From a bacterium (GTDB lineage: Bacteria > UBP6 > UBA1177), in NCBI GenBank assembly GCA_017963125.1, contig JAGCUA010000047.1, positions 1 to 64,000 of the forward strand: a stretch of 64,000 nt of DNA, written 5' to 3'. Shown here in pieces: positions 24,751-34,182 of the stretch. How positions within the stretch are numbered: position 1 is the first letter of the stretch; each line of letters starts with the position of its first letter. The notes under the pieces were generated by a model that did no database searches, had not been told where the DNA came from, and saw only the letters and a list, made by a program, of their open reading frames with translations. The translations under genes were made by a program, and so were the position numbers.

Positions 24751-26916
24751 ATGAGTGAAAGATCACAGGAATTCCGAAATATTTTGGATAACTACTGCAT
24801 GGGTATTATTTCAAACAAGCCGAATTATGACGGATTCTCTCCTATTGACACTAAAACGAATTTGTTCTGGCCGTGTATCCTTTATCAGGTGGAAGTACAG
24901 GTCGATTCCGTTGATCTGGATATTTTTGAGCGGACGATCTTAAAGCTTGCGGAGTGTAAAATCACAAAAACAAAGGAGCTCGCAGAAACACTCTGCATGA
25001 AAGCAGCAACAGTTGAATTCATTCAGAACAGGCTTGTAATAAAGGGACTTTTAAACGACAGGATTTTTTCACTTTCTAAAGACGGCGAGGCAAAACTTAA
25101 TAAATTCTCTGAAAAAGAATCCGGTGAAATAAAAGTTGTATCGCTTTTAAGGGATCTGAACTCAGGATTTTTCCTTGATTATGTCGAAGAAAATCCTGCA
25201 AGAAACTCTTTTACCGGCAGTTTTTTCAAAAAAGATTTATTGCAGACACGATGCCATCTGCCTGACGGGAAATATTATGAAGGAAATATTGTGATTCCTG
25301 CAAATTTTGACTTACCTGATCCCGAAACATTTCTTATTCTGAGAGCACTTCGAAAATTCCAAAAAATTGCAGGCAAAAACTCTCCTATCCGCTTGAATGC
25401 GATATCAAATTCGGCAGAAATAAAGAGCAAAGAGCGTGTGCTTGTCCATACAAAAGCCTTCCCCACATTGTCAGGCGATATTTTTTCAACGGATGCGGCA
25501 GGATTCGGAATTTCGGACATATTCACTGATTTCATAAAAAAAGCTGATCTCCCGTGGATAAAAGAGATTTATCGCAAAGGAATTGTTGAGAGCGAAGAAA
25601 AATCCGATGAAAATTCGGCTGAAGAGAAACTCCGCTTTGAGCATCCGGCCATCTCGAAACATTTTTACGATTCAGTTCGTGACTTGCTTAATTTACAGGC
25701 GGATATGAAATCTGATCCGAATCTGCACGAAGAGTCAATACGGATCGGCGAAAAAATCATTTATTCCATCTATACAGCTTTTGAACATGCACTTAAACTG
25801 TATTACGCCGATTTTAACGATGCAGGCAAAGAAGATGAAGCGATCACCCTTGCAGACACGGAAGCGCGGGAACTCAACAAAGAAAAAATTTCTGAACTTG
25901 AAGGATTTGACAGCGGAAGATTGTTTTATCGGCTTGCACAAAACTTAGGATTTAGTGTAACGAGCGAGGATCTGCCGCTTCTCAAAGTATATCAAGGAAA
26001 AATAGACGGAATGAGAAATCACGGTGAGCCCGAACTGACTCCTCTGCTTTGCCTGACTTTAGCTTACGCAAATTCAGATCCGGAAAGTCCTCTCGCATTT
26101 CTTGCTAAAGAAAGCCCTGATTTTATTCGTGAAATCTTTGATTTAAAATCCTTGCGCGACAACACTTTGATGGCTCACGGCCCAGGTCTTAAGGCAGCCG
26201 ATGTCTCGGCAGAGAATCTCGAAAAAACGTTGAAAAATGTAATACATTACGCCGGACTCCTGAACGAAAAACTTGAGAAAGATTTCGAAATGATTGATAA
26301 AAAGACGAAAAATGCTTTCCCAAAAAGAGTTTCTGATGCACGGCATATTCGACAAAAGCGCTACAAACAGAAAATAAATCTTTATGATGACTTCGGATAT
26401 TCTGTAATCATGCGGCTGCCGACAAATCTGGTAAATCAGATGATAAACTGGAATATCACGCTGGATGAAAGAAAATCTGTTGCCGGAAGTTCGTGCTCAA
26501 TTGTCCAGCAGTTCTTTGAACGTGCTGTCCTTTCCATTCTGAAAAAAGCATCACCGCCAGCAAAGGAATTGCGAAGTGCAGGATGCGCAGAGGAAAAGTG
26601 CCGTGAAGCAGACTTTTTCCTGGAAAGCGGAAATCTTCCCGATTCTTTGAGATCCGTCAATCCCAAAAGGATAAATCTTGCGGTCACAGGCGGAGGATGT
26701 CAGACACTTGGATCTGCGATAATCGCGTTCGTGCTTTTGCTTTCGCCGGAAGAACTGCAGCATATTGCAACGAACTATGACAGATTTATCCTTGACCTTG
26801 CAAACCTTCTGGACAAGCGGGGACACGCGGATTTGAAAGATTATTCCGGGCAGGAAGTGTCAACTTACAAAAAAATCGTCACTAATATTATAAGGGAATT
26901 AATTCATTACATTTGA
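24751..26916 (+). CDS. Unknown protein with winged-helix-like and HEPN-like segments
   Basis: A 721-residue protein I do not recognise. Residues about 55-115 (CKITKTKELAETLCMKAATVEFIQNRLVIKGLL) look like a winged helix. The central region SIRIGEKIIYSIYTAFEHALKLYY and later RDNTLMAHG (R469, H476) resembles a HEPN-type helical domain with an Rx6H motif, but the spacing is longer than the usual Rx4-6H so the call is weak. It lies 11 nt after the helicase and 13 nt before the McrB-like gene, and is an obligate member of the operon by position. Confidence 0.6.
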   Translation: MSERSQEFRNILDNYCMGIISNKPNYDGFSPIDTKTNLFWPCILYQVEVQVDSVDLDIFERTILKLAECKITKTKELAETLCMKAATVEFIQNRLVIKGLLNDRIFSLSKDGEAKLNKFSEKESGEIKVVSLLRDLNSGFFLDYVEENPARNSFTGSFFKKDLLQTRCHLPDGKYYEGNIVIPANFDLPDPETFLILRALRKFQKIAGKNSPIRLNAISNSAEIKSKERVLVHTKAFPTLSGDIFSTDAAGFGISDIFTDFIKKADLPWIKEIYRKGIVESEEKSDENSAEEKLRFEHPAISKHFYDSVRDLLNLQADMKSDPNLHEESIRIGEKIIYSIYTAFEHALKLYYADFNDAGKEDEAITLADTEARELNKEKISELEGFDSGRLFYRLAQNLGFSVTSEDLPLLKVYQGKIDGMRNHGEPELTPLLCLTLAYANSDPESPLAFLAKESPDFIREIFDLKSLRDNTLMAHGPGLKAADVSAENLEKTLKNVIHYAGLLNEKLEKDFEMIDKKTKNAFPKRVSDARHIRQKRYKQKINLYDDFGYSVIMRLPTNLVNQMINWNITLDERKSVAGSSCSIVQQFFERAVLSILKKASPPAKELRSAGCAEEKCREADFFLESGNLPDSLRSVNPKRINLAVTGGGCQTLGSAIIAFVLLLSPEELQHIATNYDRFILDLANLLDKRGHADLKDYSGQEVSTYKKIVTNIIRELIHYI

Positions 26917-26929
26917 TAGGGAGAAAAAA

Positions 26930-29659
26930 ATGGATTTGTTCGGAAAAAAGAAACTTGAAGCAAAAGAGCAGGAACTGAACCAGGCAAGGGCCGAAATAGA
27001 AAAACTTACCCGTGAACTCGAAGAAATGCATGGCAAAGTCAATGAAAAATATGAAGAACTTGACCTTGAGAAACAAAAACTCGAACACGACAAATCTCTT
27101 TTCGAAAGTCATCAGAAAGAAAAAGAAGAAGCTCTGAAAAAGCAGGAAGAGCAGATGGGACAAGAGATAGATGCCCGCAGAAAAATGCTCGACTCCCAAA
27201 AATCCGCCTTTGACGAGCATCTTAAAACAAGAACTGATGAATATGACAAAAACATCAAGAAATTCGAGGAAGATTCTCTTGCCCTCGAAAAGGCAAAACT
27301 TGAATTCGAGCCGAAACTCCGTGAAGCAGTAAAGGATTTTGCACAAAAAAAAGCTGAAACAGAGCGTGAAATAGAAGCGAGAGTTACAAAGACTTCACAG
27401 GAAAACTTGAAACGACAGGAAGAGTTTGACAAAAAACTTCACGATGCACACCAGCAATCAGAAAAAGAACATGAAGATTTGCTTCTTGAACAGACGAAAA
27501 AGCGTGTAAAAATGACGGACGATGAGCTTACTGAACGCCGGAATCTTCTTGCAGAGCAGGAAAAGGAGCTTCGTACACGGACCCACGCTCTCAATCAGGA
27601 TATTCGGGACTATGAGCAGAAGCTTGCAGTTCAGGAAGCCCAGCAGAAATTCCTTGATAACAGAAAAGCTTCTTTGGACAAAGAGGTTAATGAACTTGCA
27701 GAGGCGAGGATCAATAAACTTACCGCCCAGCTTGAAAATTACAAGGCACAGTACGCAAGATTGAGCGGGGAGCGGGCTGCACTTGAAACACAGGTGAATG
27801 CTTTCAACGAGATAAAAACCCGTCTCGGCAACGAAGATCCTGAAATCATTCTTTTGAAAATACAGGCGTTGGAAAAGCAGATCGCCTCGCTTAAAGAAAA
27901 ACTTGCACAATATCCCGAAGATGTTGAAAAAACATTGGATTCCAAACAAGAAGAAATCGAAACTCTTACTGGCCAGCTCGAAGAATACAAAGAAAAATAT
28001 CGCACTGTACAAAACCTTGCGGCAACAGCTGAAATCAGCGAACTTACAAATTTATCTTTGGAAAGTCAGAAAAAGATTCTCCAGCAGGACAACGAGCGCC
28101 TTGAAACTTTGAATGCCGAACAGGCCGAAACGATCAAGCGTTACCGTGAGCTTTACGACAAGGCAGCAAGTTACGAAGAAAAGATAAAATCGGTTATGGC
28201 TCCGCACGATAATTTTACGGCAGAAAAAATCCGCAGAGAAGCACTTGTTCTGGAGGAGCCGGAAGTCCCGGAAACTCCGGCGGAATCAGAAAATGCTGTC
28301 ATGTTGAGTGAAGCGAAACATCTTGAAGAAAAAGATTCTTCGGTCGCTGACCTTCCTCAAAATGACAGTGATTCAACCGAAAATGCTGCGTCTGCAGAGA
28401 CTGAGGCAAATCCGTCATCAGAGGAAAATGCTGAAAGTAAAAAAAAGCCTGAGCCTGAATTTTTCAATCCGGAACTGAAATGGCTTGAAAATGTGAGCAA
28501 AAAGATTTCTGATTACGGGCTCTCTTTTTCTCAAAGGATCCTGTACGCTTTCCATACCGCGCTCAAAACGGCCGAATGGTCTCCCCTTGCGGTTCTTGCG
28601 GGCGTTTCCGGAACCGGAAAATCGGAACTTCCCCAGCTTTACGCAAAATTCGGCGGGATCAACTGCGTGAATATTCCTGTTCAGCCGAACTGGGACAGCC
28701 AGGAATCTCTTTTGGGATACTACAACACCGTTTCGAGCAAATTTGAAGCTCAGCCGCTCTTGCAGTTCCTTGTTCAGACTCAGCTTGATCATGCTGATGA
28801 CCCGGAAAAAGATACGAGCCTTAAAGATCAGCTGAACATCGTTCTCCTCGACGAGATGAACCTTGCGCACATCGAACAGTATTTTGCGGAATTTTTGAGC
28901 AAACTTGAAGAGCGTCGCGGCAAAAAAGAAGACAATCCTCAGTTCCCGCACCTTTCCGTAAAACTCGGCGGCACAGATTCCTATCCGCTTCCTCTGGGCA
29001 GAAATGTTCTCTGGGTAGGAACAATGAACCAGGATGAAACAACAAAAAGCCTTTCTGACAAAGTTCTTGACCGCGGAATAGTGATAAACTTCCCGAGACC
29101 GAATTCTTTCAAAAGGCGTGTCGAACTTAATTCAAGTGTTGAGGCAGAAGAAAAATATCTTTCTGCAAAAACCTGGGATTCCTGGAAAATGGATCTCACC
29201 AGGCAGCAGATAGAAGATTCAGAGAAAATCATCGCTCCGTACAAGGAATTTGTTGAGGAAATCAACAAGGCTATCTCAAATATCGGGCGTGCAATCGGTC
29301 ATCGTGTATGGCAGTCAATCGAAAACTACATCTGGAATTACCCGACTGTCCGCGATTTTATTATGAGAAACGAAAATGCTTTTACAGATGATTCGCTGAT
29401 GAAAGATTTGAACGCAAAAATCGATCCTGCATTTGAAGACCAGCTTGTTCAGAAAATCATGCCGAAACTTCGCGGAATCGAAACAAGAGGAGAATCAAAG
29501 AAAGTCCTTGAAGAAATCCGGAATAAAATCGATAAATTCAAGGGCGAAGGACACTCCCTCAATATCACCAAAGATTTCAACAACGCTATCAAATTCGGCG
29601 ACGGTCAGTTCCTTTGGGTCACTTCAGAATACCTTAGCATGGAGAACGATAATCAATAA
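26930..29659 (+). CDS. McrB-like AAA+ ATPase with long N-terminal coiled coil
   Basis: A 909-residue protein. Residues about 5-440 are almost continuous heptad-like Glu/Lys/Gln/Leu sequence, a long coiled coil. A low-complexity acidic linker follows (about 430-500). The C-terminal AAA+ module has GVSGTGKSEL (about 557), Walker B VLLDEMNLAHIEQYFAEFL and GTMNQDETTKSLSDKVLDRG, as in McrB-type and related ATPases. It overlaps the next gene by one base, matching the McrB-McrC arrangement. The ATPase probably drives the neighbouring DUF2357 protein. Confidence 0.8.
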   Translation: MDLFGKKKLEAKEQELNQARAEIEKLTRELEEMHGKVNEKYEELDLEKQKLEHDKSLFESHQKEKEEALKKQEEQMGQEIDARRKMLDSQKSAFDEHLKTRTDEYDKNIKKFEEDSLALEKAKLEFEPKLREAVKDFAQKKAETEREIEARVTKTSQENLKRQEEFDKKLHDAHQQSEKEHEDLLLEQTKKRVKMTDDELTERRNLLAEQEKELRTRTHALNQDIRDYEQKLAVQEAQQKFLDNRKASLDKEVNELAEARINKLTAQLENYKAQYARLSGERAALETQVNAFNEIKTRLGNEDPEIILLKIQALEKQIASLKEKLAQYPEDVEKTLDSKQEEIETLTGQLEEYKEKYRTVQNLAATAEISELTNLSLESQKKILQQDNERLETLNAEQAETIKRYRELYDKAASYEEKIKSVMAPHDNFTAEKIRREALVLEEPEVPETPAESENAVMLSEAKHLEEKDSSVADLPQNDSDSTENAASAETEANPSSEENAESKKKPEPEFFNPELKWLENVSKKISDYGLSFSQRILYAFHTALKTAEWSPLAVLAGVSGTGKSELPQLYAKFGGINCVNIPVQPNWDSQESLLGYYNTVSSKFEAQPLLQFLVQTQLDHADDPEKDTSLKDQLNIVLLDEMNLAHIEQYFAEFLSKLEERRGKKEDNPQFPHLSVKLGGTDSYPLPLGRNVLWVGTMNQDETTKSLSDKVLDRGIVINFPRPNSFKRRVELNSSVEAEEKYLSAKTWDSWKMDLTRQQIEDSEKIIAPYKEFVEEINKAISNIGRAIGHRVWQSIENYIWNYPTVRDFIMRNENAFTDDSLMKDLNAKIDPAFEDQLVQKIMPKLRGIETRGESKKVLEEIRNKIDKFKGEGHSLNITKDFNNAIKFGDGQFLWVTSEYLSMENDNQ

Positions 29660-32600
29660 TGGCAGAAATCACCGGCTACTCATCGCTTCTTGAAGAGTTA
29701 AAGAACAACAATAAAAAAGCGGAACTTCTCGTTTCTCTTCGCGACTGGCTCAACCGTATACTGGAGTTTGACCCGGAGAGCGGCGAGGCACTTTCTGACG
29801 ACCTGACTCATTTCCTTGACAAGAATCATGAGTTTTTTCAAAGCGACAACGCTGACAAGAATGTGTTTGATTATATCCACAATATTTTGTCTTACAGCGG
29901 CCGTTCCGTCTTTCATATTTTTGAGTCTCCCCGAAAAGAGATCCTGCGCTTTCATGAGCAGATGAAAGTCTATCAGGCACACGAAATCGATTCTGCGGGA
30001 ATAATCGAAATTTGCCGCCGTCCAGGCCGTACAGTCCGCGAAAAAATAGCGGTAAAACCCAGTGTTCTGGCCGTAAAAAGGCAGCAGAGCATCGATACGC
30101 TCGAAAACCGTCTTTTAAAAAAGCTTATCATAAAACTTTCCTACATTCTCGAAGAGAGAAACAAGGTTTATTCTGAAATCGGACGCGAAGACGAAGATTC
30201 CATGCTTTCTGCTCTGTATGCAAAACTGTGCAGATGGCTCAAAAGCAGCGAAGCCGAGGAAATCGGGGAATGGCAGAAACTTCCGCCCAACAACATTCTT
30301 TTGTGTGATAAATTTTATAAGAAAGTCTGGCGGACCTGGCGTTTCCTTTTGGATCTGGACGATTTTGTTCAGGAAGATTTTGAAAAACTGAACGAAATCC
30401 TTGCTGCGTTCGTTTTCTGGAACACAGCTTCCGATCTGCAGCACAGGGGAGCAAAAATAAAGCAGGCTCCGCTCAATTTCGATTCAAAAAACTTTTTCGT
30501 CGAGACGGTCGGATTTTCAAATTCAGAAATCCGGACAGAAAATTTTGCCCTGACTTTGGAAAAAAACCTTATAAAATTCAAGCCTGTTACCGGGAAAAAA
30601 CACGAAATAAAAATTGAATTCGAAAACTTTGAAGTCGACGGAAAAACTCAGGAAAAACCGGAAACTCTTTTAGATGCACTCAGAATTTCAAAAAATCTTG
30701 CAGACACGATTTATAAATCAGAAGCAGGAAAAGAGCGGGTCATCGTCAAAAATATTTCTGACGAACAGAAATTTGCTGTCATAGATTTTTCGCAAAGCCC
30801 ATACGAGTCAGAGATTTGTTCAACGGACAAAAAACTTACAAGGAATCACTTTCCGAAAGATTTGCTCAGACAGTTTTGGGCAAAAAGTGATTCTTCGGAC
30901 ATTCACAATGTTGACTGCGCCGTTTCGCCTGATCTTTATTCGGAAAATCTTAATGACTGGACTATATCACAAGTCTCTTTTGACGATGTTCTGCACAAAG
31001 AGTGGACCGAAAGCAAAATTCCGGCAGAAATTGAGACGGAAGCCGTTTACAATTTCATGAATTCCCTGCGCGATTTTTACAACACAGGAACTTTTTACTA
31101 TCTGATCCCTGATTATATTGAAGATTTTTCGCTTAAAACGATCCGTTCGTCCGCCAATTCTGTTTTTTCATCCGCAAACCCTGTTCCGCAAAGTATTGGT
31201 GCAGTTTTTGATTTCCAGATGAGCGAAAGATTTAAAAAACTCGGCATCAAAGACAAAGATTTTGTGTTCGTAATCGAAAAGAAAAAGGTTGAAACCGGGG
31301 AAAGTTATAAAGAAATTTTTTCTGTGACCCCCGTTTGTGCAAGAACTGAATACAAAAAGAACGACAAGGAGATAATAAATCTTAAAGATTTCACGGAAAT
31401 TCCCTGCGGAATTCGCTGGGAACATCACCCGCCGCATATTGACAAAGATTATGAGCCCAATAAAGTTTTTGACGACATAAAGTATACGGCAGAACACACG
31501 GAAGGATTAAAAAAAGAATCTTCGCAAGTTTTCATCATCTCGCCTGAAGAATCAATCAAAAACGCACGCCTTGAAATGCCGGATCCGAAATGGCATTTTG
31601 TGAACGAGCCTTTTAATGCAGTCCGGGGACTTGCGGCTTCGATACTGATTCAGGAGAAAGTGCGGGAAATTCCTCTCTGGAGCGAGCATTTACCCGTATT
31701 GCAGATGTCTGTCATCAAAAACGGAAAACGCGACGGAATCGACCTCACGAACGGCAAAGTCGTTCTTCCGATCCGCGGAAGAAGCCAGCCAATCGAAATT
31801 TCAAAAACGTTCACGCTCGGAAAAAATGTCAAAGAATATCATTTCAGGCTTACTCGCGGAGAGGGAGACGCTTCTTCTTCTCTAAAATACGAGGCAGTCT
31901 TGCAAAATCCGGAGTTTCCGCTCAAAAAAGCTGTTGAATGCGAGCTTGAGATGTCCTACACTTACGGTCAGGAGCAGCCTTTTGACTTGCGTTTCCGTCC
32001 GAAATCATCAGCTCCTTTTATCCGCGCACAAGTTCAGTGGAATCCGATCGATGAAAGCGCCTTCCCTGTTCCGAATTTCCCGGAAGAGCGAAAATGGGAA
32101 GAATTCCTCCACTGGAAAGACAACAGGAATCCTGACGGCAAAGACTTGATTGAGTGGGAAGAGAGTAATTTCAGCAGGATCCTCGATTTGCAGAATTTTT
32201 ATCTTGGAAAAGAAAACGGCTTTAACAGATATACGCGTAAATTCCGCAAAATACCGGATTTTCGATACAGAGACAAGCAAGGCCAATATTATTGTTTATG
32301 CCAATTGGACGAAACAAAGCTTGTTAAATTCTACCGAAATCATTTTAATGATATTTACAATATGATAGGTTCAGACTTTTCTTTTTCCTTGAAACCTGAA
32401 ACAAAATCGGTAGATGCTTTAGGAAGAGAAATTTATCAAGTTTCGGGAGTAAAAAAAGGAAAAAATCTATACTCAAAAACTATCATTTCGCTTGCATGCA
32501 GTTTCCGCTTCCCGACAATGCAGATCTGGAATATCAGAAATTCCGTGCTGAACGACGAGAATGTGCCAGATTTATTTAAGGAAAAAACAGCGCGTGTAAA

Positions 32601-33417
32601 AGAAGCTCTTGCTTTCCTTCTGAATAATGAAAATGTGAAAAATCAGGAAAGATTGTGGAATGAGCTGTTCCTGTTTGCCTGTATTTTACATTCCGACAGC
32701 TGTGATTTGACAGCAGATTTTATGAGAGAACTTCTCTCCAAAGAGTTTCCTTTTTTAGAAAATTGGAGAACCATCGAACAAAAGTGCTTCCAATTCGGCT
32801 ATTTTATCGGAGATGCAAGTTCTGAAATCCAAAAAGAAGTCTTTGACTGGGCCCTGGATTTTGAAATCAAAAACAAATTATTAAGGGAGCGCATAAGAGA
32901 TTTCAAACTTCAGGTCCTCACAATTGCCTTGTGGCGCAGCGAAAATCTGCTCAAGGAAATCGAAATCACAAAATTCAAGGCACTTTTTGAACAAACTGTA
33001 AATGCGATTGATTCTGAATTCTCGAACTTGCAGAAAAAATTTATACGGGAGGAAAAAATCTCCAACCGCAAGCTCATCCCGATCCGCTCATATCTGGAAC
33101 TTCTCTGCGCACTTATTCGCTGCCGGCATTACGGCAAGGATTTTCAAGATCTGTTGTCGCCGTTTAATCCCAAAATTCAGGAGACAATCTCAAAGATTGA
33201 AAAAATCTACGAATGGCTCAAAAATATTGGAAAAACTCTCTATACAAGGCAGATCCGCTTCATTTCTTCAGATCAGGATTCTGAAGAAGGTTTTTTGGAT
33301 TATCTTCTGCAGTGGCTCGACGGGCAAAAATCATCAGAAATGCCAAAAATCGAAAGCGCTACGGATGATGATGAAAGCGACGGAAATGGTGATTCCGGAG
33401 ATTCCGAGGATGAGTAA
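29659..33417 (+). CDS. DUF2357-like (McrC-partner) protein
   Basis: A 1252-residue protein. Residues about 120-170 contain RRPGRTVREKI...IDTLENRLLKKLIIKL, the ENR...K signature of DUF2357 proteins, which pair with McrB-like ATPases and often carry a PD-(D/E)XK nuclease. I could not find an unambiguous PD...(D/E)xK set here, so a nuclease activity is inferred from family and context only. It ends in a strongly acidic tail (TDDDESDGNGDSGDSEDE). Last gene of the operon that starts at 17881. Confidence 0.65.
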   Translation: MAEITGYSSLLEELKNNNKKAELLVSLRDWLNRILEFDPESGEALSDDLTHFLDKNHEFFQSDNADKNVFDYIHNILSYSGRSVFHIFESPRKEILRFHEQMKVYQAHEIDSAGIIEICRRPGRTVREKIAVKPSVLAVKRQQSIDTLENRLLKKLIIKLSYILEERNKVYSEIGREDEDSMLSALYAKLCRWLKSSEAEEIGEWQKLPPNNILLCDKFYKKVWRTWRFLLDLDDFVQEDFEKLNEILAAFVFWNTASDLQHRGAKIKQAPLNFDSKNFFVETVGFSNSEIRTENFALTLEKNLIKFKPVTGKKHEIKIEFENFEVDGKTQEKPETLLDALRISKNLADTIYKSEAGKERVIVKNISDEQKFAVIDFSQSPYESEICSTDKKLTRNHFPKDLLRQFWAKSDSSDIHNVDCAVSPDLYSENLNDWTISQVSFDDVLHKEWTESKIPAEIETEAVYNFMNSLRDFYNTGTFYYLIPDYIEDFSLKTIRSSANSVFSSANPVPQSIGAVFDFQMSERFKKLGIKDKDFVFVIEKKKVETGESYKEIFSVTPVCARTEYKKNDKEIINLKDFTEIPCGIRWEHHPPHIDKDYEPNKVFDDIKYTAEHTEGLKKESSQVFIISPEESIKNARLEMPDPKWHFVNEPFNAVRGLAASILIQEKVREIPLWSEHLPVLQMSVIKNGKRDGIDLTNGKVVLPIRGRSQPIEISKTFTLGKNVKEYHFRLTRGEGDASSSLKYEAVLQNPEFPLKKAVECELEMSYTYGQEQPFDLRFRPKSSAPFIRAQVQWNPIDESAFPVPNFPEERKWEEFLHWKDNRNPDGKDLIEWEESNFSRILDLQNFYLGKENGFNRYTRKFRKIPDFRYRDKQGQYYCLCQLDETKLVKFYRNHFNDIYNMIGSDFSFSLKPETKSVDALGREIYQVSGVKKGKNLYSKTIISLACSFRFPTMQIWNIRNSVLNDENVPDLFKEKTARVKEALAFLLNNENVKNQERLWNELFLFACILHSDSCDLTADFMRELLSKEFPFLENWRTIEQKCFQFGYFIGDASSEIQKEVFDWALDFEIKNKLLRERIRDFKLQVLTIALWRSENLLKEIEITKFKALFEQTVNAIDSEFSNLQKKFIREEKISNRKLIPIRSYLELLCALIRCRHYGKDFQDLLSPFNPKIQETISKIEKIYEWLKNIGKTLYTRQIRFISSDQDSEEGFLDYLLQWLDGQKSSEMPKIESATDDDESDGNGDSGDSEDE

Positions 33418-33448
33418 AAATTTTTTTTCAAAAAAAAAGAAAAATTTT

Positions 33449-33486
33449 TGTCAACTCTTTCTTTTTTCGACGCTTGTATATAGTGT
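33449..33486 (+). promoter_or_regulatory. Island element copy E (upstream of the CARF/sigma pair)
   Basis: TGTCAACT (33449-33456), 6 nt, TTTTTCGA (33463-33470), CGCTT (33471-33475), 7 nt, GTGT (33483-33486). It is 77 nt before the CARF-like gene. If the downstream sigma-like protein recognises this element, the operon would activate itself. Confidence 0.7.
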
Positions 33487-33562
33487 CTGGGTTCTTTGAA
33501 ACCATGATGTTTGGGTTATTTATTGGAAACTATTGGACTTTTTATTTATTTGAGGTGAAAAG

Positions 33563-34180
33563 ATGAAAAAAATCGTATTTGCGACACTCCCGCTTAGAGG
33601 AATGGAAAAACGTCACTATCCTGTTGACGGAAATGCTCTGCTTGAAATCAAGGAACCGATTTATTTTGCTGCGACCAGCGCTTTGGCAAACACGCTTAAA
33701 GCCGATGACGAGGTAAAAGTCATCCTTCTTAAAACCGAAGGCGGCGAGAACGCCGGGGACGAAAACGCAAAACTTTTCGAAGAAGAACTTAATCACTTTA
33801 ACACTGTCGGAGCTAAAATCAGTTACGAAACGCTTTCCAACGCTTTCGACCCGTCAAAAACCAACTTTCAGTTCACATTTAAAACCTTAATAAAAAAACT
33901 GGAAGAAGGTGCAGAGATTTATGCTGACATCACTTTCGGACCGAAACCTTTGGCATTCCTTCTTTTCTCTGTTTTTCAGTTCGCCGAAAAATTCTTTGAC
34001 TGCTCCATCGGAAACTTTGTCTATTCCAAAGTTGAATTTAAAGCAGGCAAAATCGTGGACGGCTCTGAAATGATTTATGACATTACCCCGCTCTATCTGA
34101 TGAACAGTCTTACCAACATGATCGAAGCAACAAGCAGTGAACGCGCAATCAGAACGGTTGAAGCATTGTTCGAGGAGTAG
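33563..34180 (+). CDS. CARF-like nucleotide-sensor protein
   Basis: A 205-residue protein with an alternating beta/alpha pattern. GGENAGDENAKLFEEEL (about 60-76) is followed by IYADITFGPKPLAFLLFSVFQFAEKF (about 119-144). The latter resembles the DITHGFR/DxTGGxR region of CARF (CRISPR-associated Rossmann fold) proteins of the TM1812/Csx group, which bind cyclic oligoadenylates or other nucleotides. No effector domain is attached. Start ATG 33563 follows GAGGTG. The downstream sigma-like gene begins 2 nt after its stop. No CRISPR locus is in view, so the signal would have another source. Confidence 0.55.
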   Translation: MKKIVFATLPLRGMEKRHYPVDGNALLEIKEPIYFAATSALANTLKADDEVKVILLKTEGGENAGDENAKLFEEELNHFNTVGAKISYETLSNAFDPSKTNFQFTFKTLIKKLEEGAEIYADITFGPKPLAFLLFSVFQFAEKFFDCSIGNFVYSKVEFKAGKIVDGSEMIYDITPLYLMNSLTNMIEATSSERAIRTVEALFEE

Positions 34181-34182
34181 GC

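Noticed and set aside
26860-26880. A TGTCAACTTACAAA stretch resembling the start of the 38-bp element
   Set aside because: It lies inside the coding region at 24751-26916 and lacks the TTTTTCAC-CGCTT-GTGT blocks at the right spacing.
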